In this document: one piece after another, positions 39,111 through 51,300 of the stretch | How the letters are laid out: each line of letters opens with the position of its first letter | How positions within the stretch are numbered: position 1 is the first letter of the stretch | Assembly (NCBI GenBank): GCA_021464245.1 | Contig: JADCRB010000081.1 | Coordinates: 1-64,000 of the forward strand | From: Carallia brachiata | Taxonomy: Eukaryota; Streptophyta; Magnoliopsida; Malpighiales; Rhizophoraceae | DNA length: 64,000 bases | Direction of reading: 5' to 3' | The notes under the pieces: model-generated | The model's database searches: none | Told to the model about the DNA's origin: nothing | What the model saw: only the letters and a program-made list of their open reading frames with translations | Program-made: the position numbers and the translations under genes

Positions 39111-39920
39111 TTAAAAATGAGTGTTATACTTCTCTCCCTTAATATATAAAAATACTTCACCTCTTTTTGTCAAGCATGCACTCAACAAAGCAAATATATA
39201 CTTCTCTAGACCACTATAAATAATTAATCAACAAAGAAAACTAGAATCAATTCATTGAGTAATCAAATAAGTAAGCAAACTAAGTGTCGCAAATCCACAT
39301 GTTGGAAACAATCTTCTAGGCCATGATTAGTTGGATTTTTGGAGCCATGAACAAACATTTTTACCTCTACCATATGCACAAATTAAAATGTTAATCCTTG
39401 TAAGTCAAAGCTATAAGTTGCATTTTAAAGACCTAATTAGTTGTAAAATATTGATAGAGAACTATGCATTGAGTTGTATATTGCTATTTATTCTTTTTCA
39501 TAGTGATTTGTATTTATTTGCCTACTTTGTTATTAAATTATTGTTCTTGTACTCTTATTTTTAAGAGGAGTTTGTTGAGTTTACACCCCATTAATAAGCA
39601 AAAATTGTCAAGGTTACTGGCATCTTACAAAACTCCAGCGCTATAAGGATAATTGCTTTATATGTTTTGATTTCCTTATTCATTTAAGGTTAAGATTCTA
39701 GTCCTTTAAGAGTGAGGGAAAAAAATGGACAAGTTAATTAGGCCAAGAGCATGATAGAAGCCTTGTCATTTGTTAACTATAGAAGTTGTACTTCATTGCA
39801 ACTAAAAAGTTGCAAAATTATTACAAAAAGACTAGAGAAAAATCTGAAATTATGTTCAAATAAACTTCATATTGCTAGTACAACTCTCACCAGAGCAACT
39901 CCATTTTAAATTATGGATTG
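39111..39920. other. intergenic sequence, nothing recognised
   Basis: The region is AT-rich. The 77-codon open frame at 39331-39564 is hydrophobic and low complexity, with no supporting signals. Confidence 0.4.
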
Positions 39921-39922
39921 CA

Positions 39923-40325
39923 CTAAGGAGGGTAAGAATCTCTAGTCGGGATGATATAGCTCCCAGTGTTGCAAAAACATGTGTAAACCCCATCGTATAG
40001 TCTGCAATATCCTTCAAATCGGAACCTCGTCCGTTAGCAATTTTGCTCGCAGTTTGCGAATACTGAACATGGCCCCCGAGGTCTCAAGTTTGGGGGCAAT
40101 TCTGAGCTAGTTTTTCCTACATCCAAAATTAAGAAAATTAATTCAAACAAATCAATATCATTTAAAACAATAAGTTGTGTTAATTAGTAAAAGATATCAA
40201 TAAAGCAATGCATTTTTTGTTGACAACATTAAGTCCTCTCTCTCACCTGCATTCAAGAGAATGATAGTGCATAAAAGCACAAACAAAAAAAATTTTGTGG
40301 CATGAGCAATGTTACCGAAACCCAT
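39923..40325 (-). pseudogene. defensin-like (DEFL/LCR-type) small cysteine-rich protein, interrupted
   Basis: Exon 1 (40325-40247) encodes 26 residues, MGFGNIAHATKFFLF then VLLCTIILLNA, a typical secretory signal peptide. A 130-bp GT-AG intron follows (40246-40117), its phase-1 position at the signal/mature junction being usual for plant defensin-like genes. Exon 2 (40116-39923) has cysteines spaced C-x5-C-x3-C, then C-x8-C-x-C, with G-Y-C before the fifth interval: the cysteine-stabilised alpha-beta pattern. A TAA at 40036-40034 falls directly after the third cysteine, and the same frame then stays open for about 37 codons to a TAG. As it stands the product would lack half the disulphides. 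Family members are secreted antimicrobial or signalling peptides. Identity rests on architecture only. Confidence 0.6.
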
Positions 40326-40329
40326 CTTA

Positions 40330-41870
40330 TTACCTTCTTCTTGTTTTTACCGAACACTTTTCTTGTGTATGTAATGGATGTAACGAAAAAACAATATTCC
40401 TCTTTATATAGAACTTGTCTGGTTCATGCTTGGATAAACTATAGTTGTTAAAATTCATTAATTACCATATTGGTTTCTTGGATTTGTATAAGATATTCAT
40501 TTAAGGTAATCCAAAGTTATGATCATTTAATATTACTAAAGATTTTATTTCTTTTATATTGTGATGATGGGTGTCTTAAATACATTCTTTAGAAGGTATT
40601 TAATGATTAACAAAAACATGGTATTAATACTTTTATAGTATGGGAATTGTTTATTGGACAAAAATTCCCATGCAAATTTAAACACAAAAATTTTACACTT
40701 CATGCAAAATATTTTATGTTAGATTAATGATATATGTTACCAAAAATGTGTCATGAAATATCTAAAAATTTACAATTATTGAAAGAATCATCAACTTTTT
40801 TAACACCGTTAAGCTAAAAAAGGAAAAAAGTTGATGATTTTCTCCATAATTATAAATTTAGGGATGTTTTATGATACAGTTTTTGTGATATATCTCATTA
40901 TTCTTTATGTAATATGTCTAATATTTAAATAATATAAGAGAGATTTATAGTTACATACGATATATTAATGTAAAATCTCTTTAAGATGGATAAAATATTA
41001 TTGTGGTAAAAACGTACAATATAGAATAATTTGCATGTAGTATAAAAATTTTTATATTTAAATGAGTTCATGAGAATATGTTTTCATAAAGTCGGATCCA
41101 TTTATCCATTTATAAAAAATCATTTTATTATATATCTTTCAATAAAGTGTGTTGACAATTACATTACAAATGAGCTTTGTTGTACTTATCGTTTGATTAA
41201 AAGATAATATCTGTTTAGTTTACATGTTGATGATTACTGTTCTTGATTCATTTTGATGATTTTTGTTATCGATGACTATCGCTGTCAAATTAGAAAAGTA
41301 ATATATATATATATATATAGTATTGGGTTAGAATAATATTGTCAATTATTGTTTGAATATTAAAATAATCATTTGTGACATTTGATTCTTTTTTATTACT
41401 ATAAGATTTATAGAATTATAGTATATATTATGGTAACTTAATCTGCAAATTATTGATCGTTCACTAAAAAATTAATCATCAACTAAGTACACTTATCAAC
41501 AATCAACAATCAATAAAAAAATTTGAACTGTGATCCAAAAATAGCAAATAAGAACTTTGATTCTGTGATCTTAGTTCCAAGGAAAAAAAAATACAATAAT
41601 AATCATTACTTTTTCACTCTCCATTACCTCTGATACCACTCCCTGCCCCTGACGCTGACACAAGCAGTTGCAGAACGAGAATTATCATATCAAATCCTCA
41701 TGTCACACTAACAAATTCACAAACTTCAGCTCACTACACTCCTACATCATTCCTCCCTAATCCTCTATTGCAATCACACTACCTTGGAAAACAAACCAAC
41801 ACATGTATATAAATACCCCCTAAAATCCTTAATATTTTTACATCTTCTGTTTGTTTTCCATATCAAACAA
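40330..41870. other. AT-rich intergenic sequence
   Basis: No gene was recognised to 41600. 41312-41330 is a TA microsatellite. At 41806-41815 there is a good TATA box (TATATAAATA) about 60 bp before the small open frame at 41873. Confidence 0.4.
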
Positions 41871-41872
41871 GG

Positions 41873-41965
41873 ATGAGGAGAATTATTCAAAAGTTGTCTC
41901 TGCCCAAAGCCAAAGCAGCAATAAAATTTAGTTTGGGCAATCTGTTAAGCAAGAAGGGGAAATAA
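41873..41965 (+). CDS. 30-codon basic small ORF, unrecognised
   Basis: ATG at 41873 opens MRRIIQKLSLPKAKAAIKFS and ends after SKKGK with TAA. It is strongly basic with amphipathic spacing. The only support is position: a TATATAAATA box lies 58-67 bp upstream and a C/T-rich leader follows it. It may be a real micropeptide, a leader exon of the lysine-rich frame downstream, or chance. No family is known to me. Confidence 0.2.
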   Translation: MRRIIQKLSLPKAKAAIKFSLGNLLSKKGK

Positions 41966-42461
41966 GGAGCGTAGACAATCATGACATTTGTGCTGAACAA
42001 AGAAAATGAGAAAGTGAAAAAGGATGAGAGAGGAACAAATGGAAATGAGGCCATCAATGTAACATAGAATGGGTATCCCAAGACTTTGTGGACCAAAGGG
42101 ACCATCAGAAGAATCCCAAAGGTAATTTCTAGAAGACTTGCCTTCCAACCATATCTAAAATATTCTAAGCATATTTTCAACATGTTTCTTTAATATTCTG
42201 GAATACCGATTGTTCTGAAATATTATCGAATTATTCTAATTTCCTTTTCATTTTGATTTAATCATTAAAGTATTTCTTTTCTTAGCTATGGAATTTAGCT
42301 ATAAATACCTATATATGTCTAAAGGTTAAGGCATTCCACATACATATTTCTTCAAAGCTAATAAGACTGTTAGTTTTTCATGTTATTTTTCTTTTTGAAA
42401 AGCTTCTCTTCCTAAAGCTTAATCATGTATTAGTCTTGTTATTACTGAACGTTGCATCACA

Positions 42462-42752
42462 ATGCTGCCAAGTCCCTCTGAGAAAATGGGAAAAAAAAAA
42501 CTCAAAGAAAAGATAGAAAAAGTGAAGGCAACTGAGGATGCTGTGAGGGAGACTACAAAAACAGCTGTTGACGCATACAAAGTGATCAAGAGAGCGAAGG
42601 CTGAGGTCTCTTTTTTTTAGGGAAACTTATATGGGAAAAAAATTATGGGCGTTGAAGAGATGAGGAAGGTTGAGAAGTTGGAGGGCATGATCAATGACAT
42701 TCTGAAGGAGAAGAGGGGAGAAGGAAACCCATCTACCTCTACCGCAGCTTAA
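42462..42752 (+). pseudogene. lysine-rich reading frame with one internal stop, unrecognised
   Basis: From the ATG at 42462 a 97-codon frame runs to a TAA at 42752, interrupted only by a TAG at 42618-42620. The first part reads KLKEKIEKVKATEDAVRE then TTKTAVDAYKVIKRAKAEVS; the second reads MRKVEKLEGMINDILKEK. Composition is charged, helical and coiled-coil-like, unlike the surrounding AT-rich noise, so it looks like former or real coding sequence. The stop lies inside CTCTTTTTTTTAGGG, which looks like a 3' splice site, so the second part could instead be a separate exon. I do not recognise the family. Confidence 0.35.
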
Positions 42753-42759
42753 ATAGAGG

Positions 42760-43360
42760 AGAGCTTATTCTTGTCTCACAGTAAGCACAAAGAGTTTGGC
42801 AATAAAATTTGAGTCTGCTTTAGTTTATTATGCAGAATGTCTAAGAAATGTCTTTGTTATGTTTAGAGAATTGAGGATCTAAATACCAACTAATGTGAGA
42901 TTTACGACCACCTACACCGACTATATAGAGGCATCTATACACTTGTCTTTTTTTTTTTTGGTGAAATCCAACAGTAATATAACTTTTGCCATTTTGGACG
43001 ATAGAGGATTGAATGAATGTTTGCTTATTTGCTTTAAGGATGTTGACAACATCCTACTATTGATTTGCAAATTGCAAAGACTAAGTTCTATTTTTTGTGA
43101 CTCATTCTCATTTTGTAACTATGACGGTTATATCAAAGATATAACAAGTACTACTCCATTTGTAGAAAGATATAAGAAGTTCTATTTGTCAAATTTTGTT
43201 TTGTTTTATTTTTGTTTTTTCTTTTTGCATTTGCATTTCCCTTCTTAAATCCAAGTCATATTCATCTTTTATTATGGAAATTGAAAGTTTAAATTCAGCA
43301 ACATGAATTTAGCAAGTTAGCTTACTTTGCTACATTAATAGTGTTCCTTTTCTCCTTTAT
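42760..43360. other. sequence before the hAT transposase remnant
   Basis: The open frame at 42895-43248 is Phe/Ile-rich low complexity and is not convincing. This stretch may contain the left end of the hAT element, but no terminal inverted repeat was identified. Confidence 0.35.
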
Positions 43361-43364
43361 AGTC

Positions 43365-46138
43365 ATGTCTTCACAGATCTCAATAGATGTCAATGATGAT
43401 TGCGATGTTGTTATAGACAAATCTTCTAACCCAAGTATTGTAAAAAATAGGAAGTCTATTTCTTGGGAAGATATTGAGTTAGTTCAAAATAAGAAAATGA
43501 AGATAGGAAGACAAGAGCAAGGTTCAAGCATTATGCTAGGTTATATCTTGTTGAGTCCTCATTTGGTACTTCTAAAAAGCATCATTATCTTTTGGCTTAT
43601 CGTAAGAAAATTTGTAAAGATGAAGAACAAGGAAAACTAATGAAAAAAATAAAATGTTTATAAAGAGAAAATTGATATACCTATTATGAAGCATAGATAT
43701 CCATTCACATTTACTGAACATGAAAAGAATAGAGATATGCACATACATTTGAATGAAGATGCCAAACCAATAATTAGGTATGCAGTAAAAGCATATTGTG
43801 GGACGGTGTATAAAATAAAGAGAGGAAAATTGAAAAACACTTTGAGAACAATTCTTAGCAAAATTTGTTTGATATGCAATATGTGGACCTCTACTTTGTC
43901 TTAAAGATATTTGTGTCTTACTGAACATTATGTGGATGAACATTGGAGGTTGAATAACAAAATTTTGAGCTTTTGTCATCTCCCTCCCTATATACTGCAT
44001 TAGCTTTGTATCACAAAGTTTACGACATTTTGAAGCAGTGGGATATTGCAAAGAAAATTTTCACTATCACTTTGGATAATGCTTGATGTAATGATAATAT
44101 GCAAGATTTCTTTCTTAATCACTTGAAGCTTGAAGATTGCTTACACTGTGATGGTGACTTCTTTCATTTTTATTATTCTACACACATATTGAATTTGATT
44201 ATGGAAGATGGATTGAAGGTGATTTATTGTGCTATTAAGGATATCAGAGAAGGGATCAAATATGTGGATGGCTTAAAAAGGGGAAAATTGAAATTTGAGG
44301 AGTGTGCAAAACTTATTGGTTGTGATTGTTCCAATACATTATAGTTATATTGTCTCACTAGATGGAATTCCACATATAAGATGCTTATCAGGGCACTTAA
44401 TTATCACAATGCCTTTGCTCGTATGAAACTTGTCAATGATAATTTTATATGGTATTTGACTGATGAAGAATGGGCTATAGCAAAGAATATCTGTGATCTT
44501 TTGAAACATTTTAATGCAATTACAAAATTATTTTCTGAAAGTGAATACCCAACTGCTAATTTGTATTTTCAACATGTGTGAAAGATTGAGATTTGCTTCT
44601 TAAAAGGGAAGGAACATCCCAATCCTCACATAAGTGAAATGTTAATGGAGATTAAAATAAAATTTAACAAGTATTGGAGTTGTTATAGTGTTGTACTTTT
44701 TTTTGCTGTAATCTTTGATCCTCGATACAATTAAGATTTTGTGAAGTTTTACTTCAAAAAATTGGATTCTTCAGTAGTAAAAGAAAAGGCTAATTGCGTT
44801 TATTTTGAGCTTTTGCGATTGTTCAACAATTATGCAAGTAAGAACACAACTTCAATGTCATTTTGCAGTTGAAGTGACAACTCAAATTCTAATGCAAATG
44901 ACGAAGAAGATATTGCAGTAAGTTTGCCTTCAATTTATACAAGTTGATGACTTACCTTTGTAGTTTGTTAAAATATCATTCTATGGCTCAATTTTTTAGG
45001 TTTGCCTTTGTCTCTTATGCAAAATATTTTGGAAATGGGTCGTTGTTTTGATTTTCATTAGTAATCCTCTAGCATAAAAAATGACTAATTGTGGACGTAA
45101 TAACCAAAGTGGAAAAATGAAGACCAAACATTCTTCAGTAATAAGCAGTGGAGCAGTATTATATATTGTTGTTCATAATATAGTGTACTTATCAAAAAGA
45201 AACAAAAAGATCAAACATGGAATTAGGTGAACAGTGCAAAAAAAACCCAACTAAATAGCATACCCTAGAAGTGTGACAGTGTAACCAGTGACACACAATA
45301 CTTATCCAGTTGATTTTAACATTAAATTAGATCATTTGCTTTAATGGGCAGTTTGGCACCACATTTCTTTGTGACCATCAATATTACATACTAATTGTGT
45401 AAATTGCTCAGACTAATGTCCTTGATTTCAGCTATAGTTTCTTAGATGATTCTAGAAACTCAAATTCCAATTCAGTAAGACTTTCATAAGTCCTATCTGG
45501 CCTTACCCTAAATTTCAAGCATGATTTTTGATTGCTTTCATGTTTAAGTTGCTTTAGTTTGAATGATTAGTACATTGTTGAAATATCTAATTATCACTAG
45601 CTTATTAATTGTTAATATAAAAATTCAATTTTTTTGAGAGTGATTCACTAGAGTCAAAACAAACAGATTTGGATTTATACTTCAAGGAGCCAAAAAAAGC
45701 TCAGAAGTTCCATTTGGATGTCCTTACTTGGTAGAAATTGTCTCAAAATCGATTTCTAATTCTCTCTCATGTGGCTGGAGACATATTAAGCATACCAATC
45801 ACAACAGTTGCTTCAGAGTCCGCTTTTAGCATGGGAGGTAGAGTTATAACTAAGTGGAAAGCTTCTCTTTTGCAAAAAACTGCAAAAAATTTAAATCACT
45901 GTATACAATTGGTTATATGGTTACAAGAAGTAAAATTCATTTTTTTTTCCTTAAGTTTAAATTCTTATATTGTTTGTATAGTTTTTAATTATTTTTTATA
46001 ATTTATATTAATGTAGTTGATGATGATGATGACAACCAAGAAATTGCTAGGTTAGACATTCAATTTTCAAAATTAAATGTCGTTAGAGAATCATCATCAA
46101 TAGCTTTAAATTCAATGACTTCGAATGAGGAGAATTGA
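43365..46138 (+). pseudogene. hAT (Ac-like) transposase, inactivated
   Basis: A BED-type zinc-finger region (about 43455-43640: SISWEDIELVQNKK, KHYARLYLVESSFGTS) is followed by transposase blocks ICLICNMWTS, EHYVDEHWRLNNKILSFCHL, THILNLIMEDGLKVI, LTRWNSTYKMLIRALNYHNA and SYPTANLYFQ-like SEYPTANLYFQHV. The C-terminal dimerisation domain (45640-45960) has ITTVASESAFSMGGRVI. The tail DDDDDNQEIARLD ends at 46138. At least six in-frame stops (for example near 43904, 44084, 44342, 44580, 44732 and 45733) and frameshifts near 43640 and 43990 make it non-functional. The sequence between 44918 and 45640, and 45930-46014, have GT and AG edges and are probably introns. Such proteins cut and re-insert hAT elements bearing 8-bp target duplications. 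Confidence 0.9.
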
Positions 46139-47576
46139 AAAGCTCAATTTGATAATTAACACTTTGTTTCCACTTAGTACTGACTACCAATGTTTATTGG
46201 ATACATAGTTTCTTGAATTTTGAAGTTTCAAAAGTATGACTTGAGTGTCTGTTAATGCCAGAATTTTTTGTGTTCTGAAATGGTATAGGATCAGTTAGTG
46301 CAAGATTAGATGATTGACACTCATCCATAAAGAGTCCACCTTGCACTTTGTCCTACACCTTCGTGGTGGTTACTAAGTTACGAGACCATTTGCTTTCTTT
46401 CCTGTTGCGTTTGATGGCCAATGTTAATGGTCTTGAACAAGAACTTTTCTGGACTTACTATTTTGGTTGTAGCTTTTAGTCCTATATTTTTAAAACCTTG
46501 GATAAGGTTATTGTTAGTTTCTTAGACATTTAAATAGCCTTTTTAATGGTCATTTGTCATGTTTGTTAATAAATCCAGTTTACTTTTAATTGTATGCTCC
46601 TTAAGCTATTAGCATCAACTTCATATGATGCAAACAATTGGAGGAGAATTATGTGATCAATTATATATGGATAAAAAGATCTTTCAAAATACTTGCTTTT
46701 TGGCTGGTGTATGCTACTGTAGCAATCTGATCTATTTGGAACACAAGTTTTATCATGTCTTGAAGTGGTTATTTAGCCAGCCATTATTGATTACTTTAAT
46801 TAGTATTTCAATTGGCAAGCAACATCTCACTGGCTTTTGTTGCTTCGTTTACTCTCTTAGTTCTATCAATTCGATTAATGAACCAAAGGATCATTTATTT
46901 TAAGTATGGTTTGTATGACTCCATTTGCGATTCTTTGATGCCCTTGGATCCAAAGTAGAATCACTTTGTGCTACTAAGAAGGATCGTTAACCTATAACAA
47001 TTGTTGGATTCAAGCTATTTTAAAGTTTGTATAATCTTTGCCCTCTTCAGTTGAAGTTTTGCCTTACAACTCAAGGGCAATGATTTTTGGAATGTTGTGT
47101 CGACTTACAAAAATTAAGATTTCATTATCTTTAGTTTTAGAATCCATTGGTGGTCCCAAAAGGCCACGACCCTTTGTGGGGTTTGTGTAGTAGTTGCAAG
47201 GTGTTCGACTATTTAATTGCTGCCCTTTGTTGACCCATGGGTCAACCAAAATCTGACCCAAACATAAGTCAACCCAAAATAACCCTTACACAAAGCAACT
47301 CGAACTCGAAATGTCTCAATCCAAACCTGACTTGACGACTCGTTTAGACACATCTAGTTATTAAATAACAATGACAACCACACTAGCTGAAGGAATTTAT
47401 ACTAGCATGTAACATCACACTGAGATTCAATAAGGAGTTGAATTTTGCAAGGAAAGAGATTATGCAGTTTATCTTCTTATCTAAAATTTTTATTGATCAT
47501 AAGTCAGACATATTGTTTAAGTTATTTTCTCATGCAATGCAACCTAAAGTTTACTCTTTGGGATAAATGTTATAAA
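46139..47576. other. intergenic sequence; possible right end of the hAT element
   Basis: No gene was seen. 47218-47357 is rich in TGACCCA and GGGTCAAC words and ends CGTTTAGACACATCTAG, which resembles the ends of many plant hAT-type elements. No matching left end was found, so the hAT boundaries stay open. Confidence 0.35.
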
Positions 47577-47596
47577 ATATGACACTTTTCGTGAAC

Positions 47597-48360
47597 CTTT
47601 TTTTTTTTTTTTATCCAAGGTAACTTAGATTAGATTAAGAAAAAGTTACAAGTCTGCAAAGCAGACCAAACTTTAGTCCAAACATAGGCCTAAACACAGA
47701 CATTGGGAGCCCAAAAAAAGAAACCCAACCAAAATAGTCTTATAGGCGTGAACCATCTCAACAAACATAGGGAGCACTACCCCCACCATGGGCAGCAGTG
47801 ACACTTAGCTGGACAAACGTTGGTGAAGAAAGCAAGTAGTGTGACACGAGTAACTAAGCACAAGACAGGCAGTAGCTAGTTGACTAACCCCTAGCACCTC
47901 TTTGCAGCTACGTAGACACCTAGATTGGCCACACTAGAAGGCGGCTAAAATAAAGGGCACGGGGGCGGCGTCTCCTCCTCCCACCCCTAACATCCTAACA
48001 AAGCGCTTCGGCATATCAGAGAGTATATAGGCTAACTGAAGCCAAACAGAGGGAGGGCCCCCCACCCCTATACTCTCAAGCAGAGCTTAAACCGAAGGTA
48101 GGGGAAGCGGTGGCATGCAGGAAAAAGCGATCAGAAGCTAACCAGCACGAGCAACAGCACAAGGCGTTAAGAATCCACCTACACCACACCTATGAGAAAC
48201 ACCAAAAGGGCGACTAGACCCAAAGCCCATGAAAGGGCAGTTAAACGGCATAAAAAGCTAAGAAAAAAGCACGGATCTATTGGCAGAGAAGCAACAAACC
48301 TCGACACACGATAGTGCAAAAGGCACACGATAAGGCCAGGCGGCACACGATAAATGCAAT
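47597..48360 (-). mobile_element. 764-bp poly(A)-type retroposon with 19-bp target duplication
   Basis: The insert is far more GC-rich than its surroundings. It starts on the plus strand with a T tract (47598-47612), that is, a poly(A) tail on the minus strand. It is flanked by TATGACACTTTTCGTGAAC (47578-47596) and TATGACACCTTTCGTGAAC (48361-48379), one mismatch in 19. These marks fit target-primed reverse transcription of a 5'-truncated LINE or of another transcript. No reverse transcriptase frame is inside. Near its 5' end the word CACACGATA occurs three times. Confidence 0.75.
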
Positions 48361-48851
48361 TATGACACCTTTCGTGAACTTAGTTATTAAGTTAGTGGTT
48401 TTTGTCCAATAAATATAAAAAAGAAAATGATATAATTCAAATTTATATGAAAAAAATGAAAATGTTATTCAAGAAAAACAAAATGAAATTGTTACTTGTA
48501 CCATATATAGCATATACATCGGCAAGCAAAAGCCTAGAAGAAAAAAAAGTAAAAAAATCTTTTTAATTCAACTAAAGAGTGAATTAAAACGTGCTCCTCT
48601 ATGTATAGTAAGTAGAATTCTCGTAATAAAAAAATCATTCTAAAATATTAGGAGGTGTAAATAATTTAAATTTTTTAGGGTTACTCACATAATCAAGAAT
48701 AATTTTTGAATATGTTACTTTTAAGTCAAAAAAATACTCTAATGAAACTGAAGCAAAGAGGCATTCAAGCTTATATTCACTAGGGCTATAAATGAATTCG
48801 CTAAAAAATCAATAGTTCAAGTCATTCAAATTTACTCGAATTCCCTACTCA

Positions 48852-48853
48852 AA

Positions 48854-48894
<41 letters not shown>
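48852..48894. repeat. poly(A)-(TA)n microsatellite
   Basis: Twelve A residues pass into about seventeen TA units. No function is suggested. Confidence 0.85.
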
Positions 48895-48897
<3 letters not shown>

Positions 48898-48899
48898 CT

Positions 48900-49520
48900 C
48901 GAATTCGTTCAATTATAGGATAAGCAACAAAAAACCTAAATCTAAAACTCTTTTATTTATAAACAAGTCAAACTTAAATAAAAACAAACGTAAATAATTT
49001 AGGTTGTGAAGAATTCATTTAAAACTTGTTTAAAGAGTCAATTAATGACAAAGCTGCAAAACTATAATGAAATATTTATTTAATCATGGAAATGCCTTGC
49101 TTCGGCTTATTATCTAAACAATGAAACCAAATTTCACTTTTGGGCTTCTTCATTAAATGAGCCAATTTTAAATATGCAAAAATTGGATCCATTCGATTTA
49201 TTTGTAGTCAAAATGGTCATCTATGTCATGCCAATGCCAATGCATTTACATTTGCCATTGTTAAAAGCATTACCGAGACATCAAAATGCCAACAAATACC
49301 TTGACCAAAGCTATTGCACCAAAAGGTTTTACCTATTGAAATTGAAACAAGTAGTTGTGTTTTTCATATTTAGATTGTCCAACAATGAACAATAGAATGT
49401 AAAAAAGAGGCAGGCATTGGCTTCCTTGTGCAGATTTTAATTTCCAAATTAAATAAATTGAATACATGGTTAAGAAACCACTCCCATAACCCCCATGAAT
49501 ACAAAAGAGACAGACCCCCA
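48900..49520. other. intergenic sequence, nothing recognised
   Basis: AT-rich flank of the gypsy element that starts at 49526. No gene or repeat was supported. Confidence 0.4.
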
Positions 49521-49525
49521 TAAGA

Positions 49526-49834
49526 TGATGAGAAGCAAGGGTTGAAAAATAAGAAAATTGCAGAAAATAAATGGATTGATCTCTTCGAGGGGATCAGCCT
49601 CAAATAAGCTAAAAGCTTTGATATATTTGATTGTCTAAAAGAAAAGGTCATATAATAGTACATAAGCAAAGGCCAAAGCCTAACTTAACTATCAAGGAAA
49701 AATCTACTGACTTGATAATCAAGGCTATTGACTTGAGAATCAAGACAATTTTTTACATCGACAATTACTCCTATGAATACGAAAATAATAAAGAACAATT
49801 AAAATAAAATATCATTAATTAAGAAATTGTATCA
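49526..49834 (-). repeat. 3' LTR of the 49.5-55.1 kb gypsy element (309 bp)
   Basis: On the minus strand it begins TGATACAATTTCTTAATTAA and ends CTTCTCATCA. It matches 54793-55127 along its whole length, for example in AATCAAATATATCAAAGCTT. It is preceded on the minus strand by the purine-rich AGGGCAGCGGA. Confidence 0.85.
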
Positions 49835-49849
49835 TTCCGCTGCCCTTCA

Positions 49850-51300
49850 AAATAGCCTTGTCCTCAAGGCTGGCCAGCAATAAATTTCAAGAATCTCTCC
49901 ACAAGAGAATGATAGAACTCCCAAGTAGCATCCTCATCTAGAAGATTAATCCACTAAACGAGGGCTTGAGTGACAGCTCGATTGACACGCTTAACCATGC
50001 ATCAGTCAAGAATAGCTTGCAACTGAACTACAACTTCACTGTGGTCAGCAATATCAAATAACTTGTTCTGAGCAATTACATTTTCTCCTAGTTTTTTCTT
50101 CAAACTTGAGACATGGAAGAAAAGATATACTTTTGTCCCTACTGGCAAGCCCAAATGGTAAACAACAGGACCCACATGCTCAAGAACCTTAAATGGTCCA
50201 TAAAAGTGATGAGATAACTTCATTGATGACCACATAGTAACTGACATCTATCTATGTGGTTGGAGCTTGAGATAAACCCAATCTCCTACTGAAAATTCAC
50301 GTTTTGTATAGTACATATCTGCATGCTGCTTCATACGGGCTTGGGCCGCGACAAGACTGTATTTGAGAATTTAGATCAATTTGTCCATATCTACTAAGTC
50401 TTTATCAACCTGGCCCACTTGAGAAGACCCAACTATATGTTTAACAAGAGTTGGCGGAGCTCGACCATAGACAGCTTCAAAAGGAGTCATCTTTGTAGAG
50501 GAATGATAAGTGCTATTGTACTACCATTCAGCCCAAAGAAGCTATTTCACCTAGTCCTTCGGCTTGTCACTTGTAAAGCAGCGAAGATAATTCTCCAAGC
50601 ACCTGTTGACAACCTCAGTCTGACCAACTGTCTGAGGGTGATAGGCAGTGCTTATATTTAGCTTTGTCCCATGCAGATGAAATAATTCCTTCCAGAAATT
50701 ATTGGTAAAGACTTTATCTCAATCGCTGACAATGGACTTAAGGACACCATGCAACTTTACAATATTCTCAATAAATATTCGACCAACAGTGGCAGCAATA
50801 TAAAGATGACTAATAGTACAAAAATAAGCATACTTAATCAAATGATCAACGACAACAAGAATAGTCGTTTTATCTTAAGACAATAGAATACCCCAATAAA
50901 GTCCGTGGAGATATCTGTCCAAACCTATTCTGGAATAAGCAGTGGTTAAAGAAGACTAGGGTATGTCACAGATTCACTCGTGTGATACCAGCGAACATCA
51001 TATTCAGCTACAATTTTTTTTTTTTTTTTGCTCTTAATACCCTTCCAATAAAAATCCTAACAGATACGCTTGTAAGTACAAAGAAATTCTAACTGACCTG
51101 CAATAGGAGACGCATGAAACTCCTGCAAAATTGTTTCCTTATAATGAGAATGAGGGACGAGTACCACTCAGCCTTTGTAACGCAAATCTGTAGAATCCCA
51201 AGTATAATGGACAACTAAAAAAGGATCTTCTTGCAGCTTCTCAATTATTTCTCAGGGGTTAGGATCGTTCCACCATTCATCTCTGATTTGTGCCAAGGTA
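49850..51300 (-). pseudogene. integrase and chromodomain remnant
   Basis: The zinc-binding and core region is heavily eroded (HYKETILQEFHASPIAG at about 51140). The integrase C-terminus reads KLSHHFYGPFKVLEHVGPVV then YHLGLPVGTKVYLFFHVSSL (50230-50090), the usual chain leading to a chromodomain. The chromodomain shows WINLLDEDATWEFYHSL (about 49945-49895). Stops are frequent. Confidence 0.75.

Noticed and set aside
41887..42183. 98-codon hydrophobic minus-strand frame as a membrane protein
   Set aside because: Hydrophobic reading of an AG-rich plus-strand stretch; the TATA box and leader point to the plus strand.
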